24,814 bases of DNA, from positions 1 to 24,814 of the forward strand of contig CAYGHE010000009.1 in the NCBI GenBank assembly GCA_964349805.1. Direction: 5' to 3'. The notes under the pieces were generated by a model. That model was not told the DNA's origin and ran no database searches. It worked only from the letters and a program-made list of their open reading frames with translations. Numbering within the stretch: position 1 is the first letter of the stretch; each line of letters opens with the position of its first letter. The position numbers and the translations under genes were made by a program. The stretch is from CAYGHE01 sp964349805 (lineage in GTDB: Bacteria > Patescibacteriota > Saccharimonadia > Saccharimonadales > Saccharimonadaceae). Positions 22,079-24,814 of this stretch are shown here, piece after piece.

Positions 22079-23389
22079 TTATAATACTCCCTGTTTACGG
22101 GTGCTGGATGCCAACGCTATTCCAGCTAGGCCCCACCAAACAATGGCCACCGTATCATCTACCCAAACTGGTAACAGTAAACCAATAGCCGCCAGGCCAA
22201 TACCGCTAGCAAACACTCCCAGCGCCAACCAATCACCCCGACGGTGCCATAAACGACCAAGTATTAACGCAAAAATTGACAAGAATAGAATCAAGCCTAA
22301 CCAGCCTACTTCATGCGCTATGAATAAATATTGGTTTTCGACTATAAATGATTTTTCACCAAGCAATGATGCCGACCCTGTAGACCCCACCCCAGCACCA
22401 AAGGGCTGTTGAATCAACCTATCAGAGCCTTCCACAAGCGATTCAACATGGTCTTCGTTGGAAGTTACAGCACTGCCGCCTATCGGATTTTCGTGCAATA
22501 CAACGTTAGAGATAAAGTAAGAATCCCTCACTGCGAATAAGCCGCCCAAGATAGCCAAGGTTATAACACTGCCAATAACCCACGCTTTTCTCGACAACCG
22601 TCGCCCCACGGTGGCCGCTAAAACTATTAAAACAGCCAAAATGGCGCTGACTAGAGCGCTCCGTGAATAACTAGCCCAGAGCGCAACTATGCCACCTCCG
22701 GCCAAGATAGCTACGAGAGCAAGTGGCCATTTCTCTCGTTTGATTCGCTTTTTAACAAAGGCGGCGGCCAGTAGAGCAAAAACTATAGCCATGTATGCGC
22801 CGAGTGGATTAGGCCCACGCAGCGTGCTGTTGATACGGATAAATTCGTAGTTTTTATCAACTGTCAGATAGGCCGATATGGTTTCCGTGCTATACCCGAT
22901 ATGTTTTAAAACATCGTGCGGTAAAACAAAAACCTGCAACAAGGCAAAGATAACGACCAATAAAGCGCCGGCTACACCGACTTTCATGAATGTTGGTCGT
23001 GCGTTTGGGTATAGTTTCACGGCAAGATAGACTAACGCAAACATCAATACATAACGTAAATCAATCATTAGGCCGGCTATTGTCGGCATCAACCCCTGCC
23101 ACATAAACGGCACCATGATTACATGTAACAGAATATAGGCGCCGATGAGCAAGAATAAGGGGTTTTTGAGCAATCTCCACTGTCTTTTTTGATGGATAAG
23201 TATCAAAGCAAATAGGGTTGCTATAAACAAAATTATTTCTTTCCAGGCTTTGATTAATAGGTCAAAATCCGGCCACAAAACTCCCAAACCTACACTTAGT
23301 GGCGCGTGTAGCACGACCCCACCAAATACAATCAGCAACATTCCGACGTATGCTTTGTCGAGCAATGACAGCTTTTTACTATTTACCAT
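22079..23389 (-). CDS. O-antigen ligase / polymerase-like membrane protein (Wzy/WaaL superfamily)
   Basis: A 436-aa protein with about ten to twelve transmembrane segments. The long extracytoplasmic loop before the last helices holds the typical charged and Gly-rich stretch (EDHVESLVEGSDRLIQQPFGAGVGSTGSASLLGEKSFIVENQYLFIAHEVGWLG cut here in description; key residues are the GxGxGSTG turn, ENQYL and the His after FIA). The NSTLRGPNPLGAY segment in the middle is also family-like. Such proteins polymerise or ligate undecaprenyl-linked glycans at the outer face of the membrane. It lies 25 bp downstream of the sugar-transferase gene, so both probably build a surface polysaccharide or glycosylate proteins. 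Confidence 0.82.
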   Translation of the reverse strand: MVNSKKLSLLDKAYVGMLLIVFGGVVLHAPLSVGLGVLWPDFDLLIKAWKEIILFIATLFALILIHQKRQWRLLKNPLFLLIGAYILLHVIMVPFMWQGLMPTIAGLMIDLRYVLMFALVYLAVKLYPNARPTFMKVGVAGALLVVIFALLQVFVLPHDVLKHIGYSTETISAYLTVDKNYEFIRINSTLRGPNPLGAYMAIVFALLAAAFVKKRIKREKWPLALVAILAGGGIVALWASYSRSALVSAILAVLIVLAATVGRRLSRKAWVIGSVITLAILGGLFAVRDSYFISNVVLHENPIGGSAVTSNEDHVESLVEGSDRLIQQPFGAGVGSTGSASLLGEKSFIVENQYLFIAHEVGWLGLILFLSIFALILGRLWHRRGDWLALGVFASGIGLAAIGLLLPVWVDDTVAIVWWGLAGIALASSTRKQGVL

Positions 23390-23414
23390 TTACCACCTAC
23401 TAACCAACCGACGA

Positions 23415-24814
23415 CTATCTAGCCCCTTTGCCAAAGAGAACCGTAGAGACGGTCTTGAATAATATTTTTACATCTATCCAAAAACTCCAGTTCTGAGCGT
23501 AATAGAGTTCCAAATCAACTCGACCCTCAAAAGGCATGTCGCTTCGACCAGAAACTTGCCAAAGCCCAGTAATGCCCGGCTTGACGCTAAAGAGCAAGGC
23601 GCCACGATTTTTATAAAAGCTCTTTTCATCAGGCAATATCGGTCGTGGCCCAATAATGCTCATATCACCTCTTAGGACATTTACAATTTGTGGTATTTCA
23701 TCAAGCGAAGTAGCCCTCAGAAATCTTCCGAATTTAGTAATCCTCGGGTCTTTGTCGACTTTTCTGGTTTTGGCGTAGGTCTCGGCCAAATCATGCCTGC
23801 CCATTTCTTCAAAAATTTTAATAGCATCTTGCCCGCTATACTCGGCTTTCATTGATCGGAATTTATAAAGATTGAACTTGCGCCCATATCTGCCCAGCCG
23901 CACATTAGTAAATATCGCCGGACCTGGGTTGAATACTTTTTGCATCAAGATGAAAAATGCCAATATCAATATCCATAACGGAGCCGTAATTATTACAGCA
24001 GAGAGGTCCAAGATGCGCTTGAAAATAGCACCCCACCCAACTAGTGGCGTTTGGTAAACTGTTATCATTGGGTAGCCCAAGAATACGTCTATACTGTTTT
24101 TGCCAGAATAAAACTCCGCTTCGCCCGGTATAAAACTATAACTAAGATGGCTTGACTGGGCAGCGGCAAGAATTTTTTGATTGCGCTCAGCCGAGTCATA
24201 CAAATCTGTCTGAATGATAGCGGTGATACGGTTGGCCTCGATATCGCGCAGGGCAGCCTCGACGTACGAATAATGCTTGGTTTTAAATCTTTGTGGCAAG
24301 ATTTGTTTAGGACCAGCCATGGCTACTATCTCATACCCGCTTTTCTCGGTGTCGTTTAAATTCATAGCGATATCCTTCGTAGCACCAGACGTACCAATCA
24401 GTAGCACTCGACTAATACCTATCCTGTACTTAAACAGCAGGCCTCGTATAAAACGCAACAATTCCCGTTCAGCAGTAATTAAAACGAAGGCCCCAACTAG
24501 CCCATAGACAGCAACCAGGCGTGCTGGCAAGATTTGTTCCTGGCTGACGTACTCCCATCCTATTACCAGTAAAATACCGATAAATGAACCAACGGCTATC
24601 TTGGACCATTCCAGAAGGCGACGGTTATATACAGCTGAGTGGTATAAACCTAGAGCCGCAAAAATTAGAATCCAAAAGGGGACTATTAAAAGAAAGTTGA
24701 GCAGATAGTCATAGGCGTGAACATCTGCTACCAGTGGTCGAGGGTCATATTGAACGCGGGCTATATAGGCTAATACAAAAGTTGCCAACAATATGAAGGT
24801 ATCGCTAAGTACTA
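23415..24814 (-). CDS. Polyprenyl-phosphate sugar-1-phosphate transferase (WbaP/CpsE-like), 5' end cut by window
   Basis: At least 465 codons remain and the frame is open to the right edge; the TTG at 24791 is not a convincing start. Four N-terminal transmembrane helices are followed by a CoA-binding-like soluble domain (RVLLIGTSGATKDIA, NRITAIIQTD). The C-terminal catalytic Bac_transf domain has FKRILDLSAVIITAPLWIL, PGPAIFTNVRLGRYGRKF, LYKFRSM, FLRATSLDEIPQIVNVLRGD, SIIGPRP and KPGITGLWQVSGRSD, with the essential Asp-Glu pair in LDEIP. The enzyme moves a sugar phosphate from a nucleotide sugar to undecaprenyl phosphate, the first step of glycan assembly. It heads the operon with the ligase-like and LexA-like genes. 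Confidence 0.92.
   Translation of the reverse strand, partial: VLSDTFILLATFVLAYIARVQYDPRPLVADVHAYDYLLNFLLIVPFWILIFAALGLYHSAVYNRRLLEWSKIAVGSFIGILLVIGWEYVSQEQILPARLVAVYGLVGAFVLITAERELLRFIRGLLFKYRIGISRVLLIGTSGATKDIAMNLNDTEKSGYEIVAMAGPKQILPQRFKTKHYSYVEAALRDIEANRITAIIQTDLYDSAERNQKILAAAQSSHLSYSFIPGEAEFYSGKNSIDVFLGYPMITVYQTPLVGWGAIFKRILDLSAVIITAPLWILILAFFILMQKVFNPGPAIFTNVRLGRYGRKFNLYKFRSMKAEYSGQDAIKIFEEMGRHDLAETYAKTRKVDKDPRITKFGRFLRATSLDEIPQIVNVLRGDMSIIGPRPILPDEKSFYKNRGALLFSVKPGITGLWQVSGRSDMPFEGRVDLELYYAQNWSFWIDVKILFKTVSTVLFGKGAR

Noticed and set aside
1..24814. CRISPR array, IS element or retron
   Set aside because: No regularly spaced repeats, no transposase and no reverse transcriptase were seen, so the structured RNA at 14553 is not supported as a retron RNA.

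Overview
The window looks like a chromosomal segment of a small-genome Gram-positive-type bacterium, most likely a Candidatus Saccharibacteria (TM7/CPR) relative. That assignment is an inference from gene content: a sortase next to a sorting-signal ice-binding-like adhesin, a GuaB1-type IMPDH-family protein, a CPR-style large serine recombinase in a tRNA gene, and very compact operons. TAA, TAG and TGA all act as ordinary stops, so translation table 11 fits and UGA is not recoded.

Layout. 1-1868 (minus): the 5' part of an ArsR-like regulator, a sortase and its probable substrate, a DUF3494 surface protein ending in FPNTG. 1976-2340: a doubtful small ORF and a strong terminator. 2371-5797 (minus): a DUF1801 protein, then a tightly packed four-gene operon (transcription order radical SAM/SPASM protein, CYTH protein, Gre-domain protein, P-loop kinase-like protein) that I cannot assign to a known pathway. 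5840-8971 (minus): an ADPRM-like metallophosphoesterase broken by one in-frame TAG, a HIT protein and GuaB1. 9123-11662 (plus): a secreted subtilase with an exact internal 57-bp duplication, and a DedA membrane protein; both have -10 boxes almost touching their start codons.

11766-21221 reads as a roughly 9.45-kb integrated island at the 3' end of tRNA-Asn(GTT). The tRNA's last bases, TGGCTCCCG on the plus strand, recur at 11766, directly beside a hairpin terminator that looks like the tRNA's original terminator, now displaced. The island carries a GmrSD-like DUF262/DUF1524 protein, a membrane-anchored KTSC-like protein, a candidate 124-nt structured RNA with its own promoter and terminator, a two-gene module (about 187-aa helical protein plus 852-aa helical-repeat protein), three unrecognised small to medium ORFs, and a large serine recombinase. 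The recombinase mRNA begins with an elaborate, possibly pseudoknotted leader. A decayed copy of the recombinase tail at about 13765-13860 suggests that the island is composite.

21213-24814 (minus) returns to core-type genes: tRNA-Asn with a clear promoter, a TM2-domain protein, a LexA-type winged-helix protein without a peptidase, an O-antigen-ligase-like polymerase/ligase, and a polyprenyl-phosphate sugar transferase cut by the window edge. The last three form a surface-polysaccharide operon.

The best candidates for undescribed biology are the structured RNA at 14553-14676, the recombinase leader RNA at 19641-19775, the two-gene module at 14898-18016, and the radical SAM-CYTH-Gre-kinase operon at 2795-5797.
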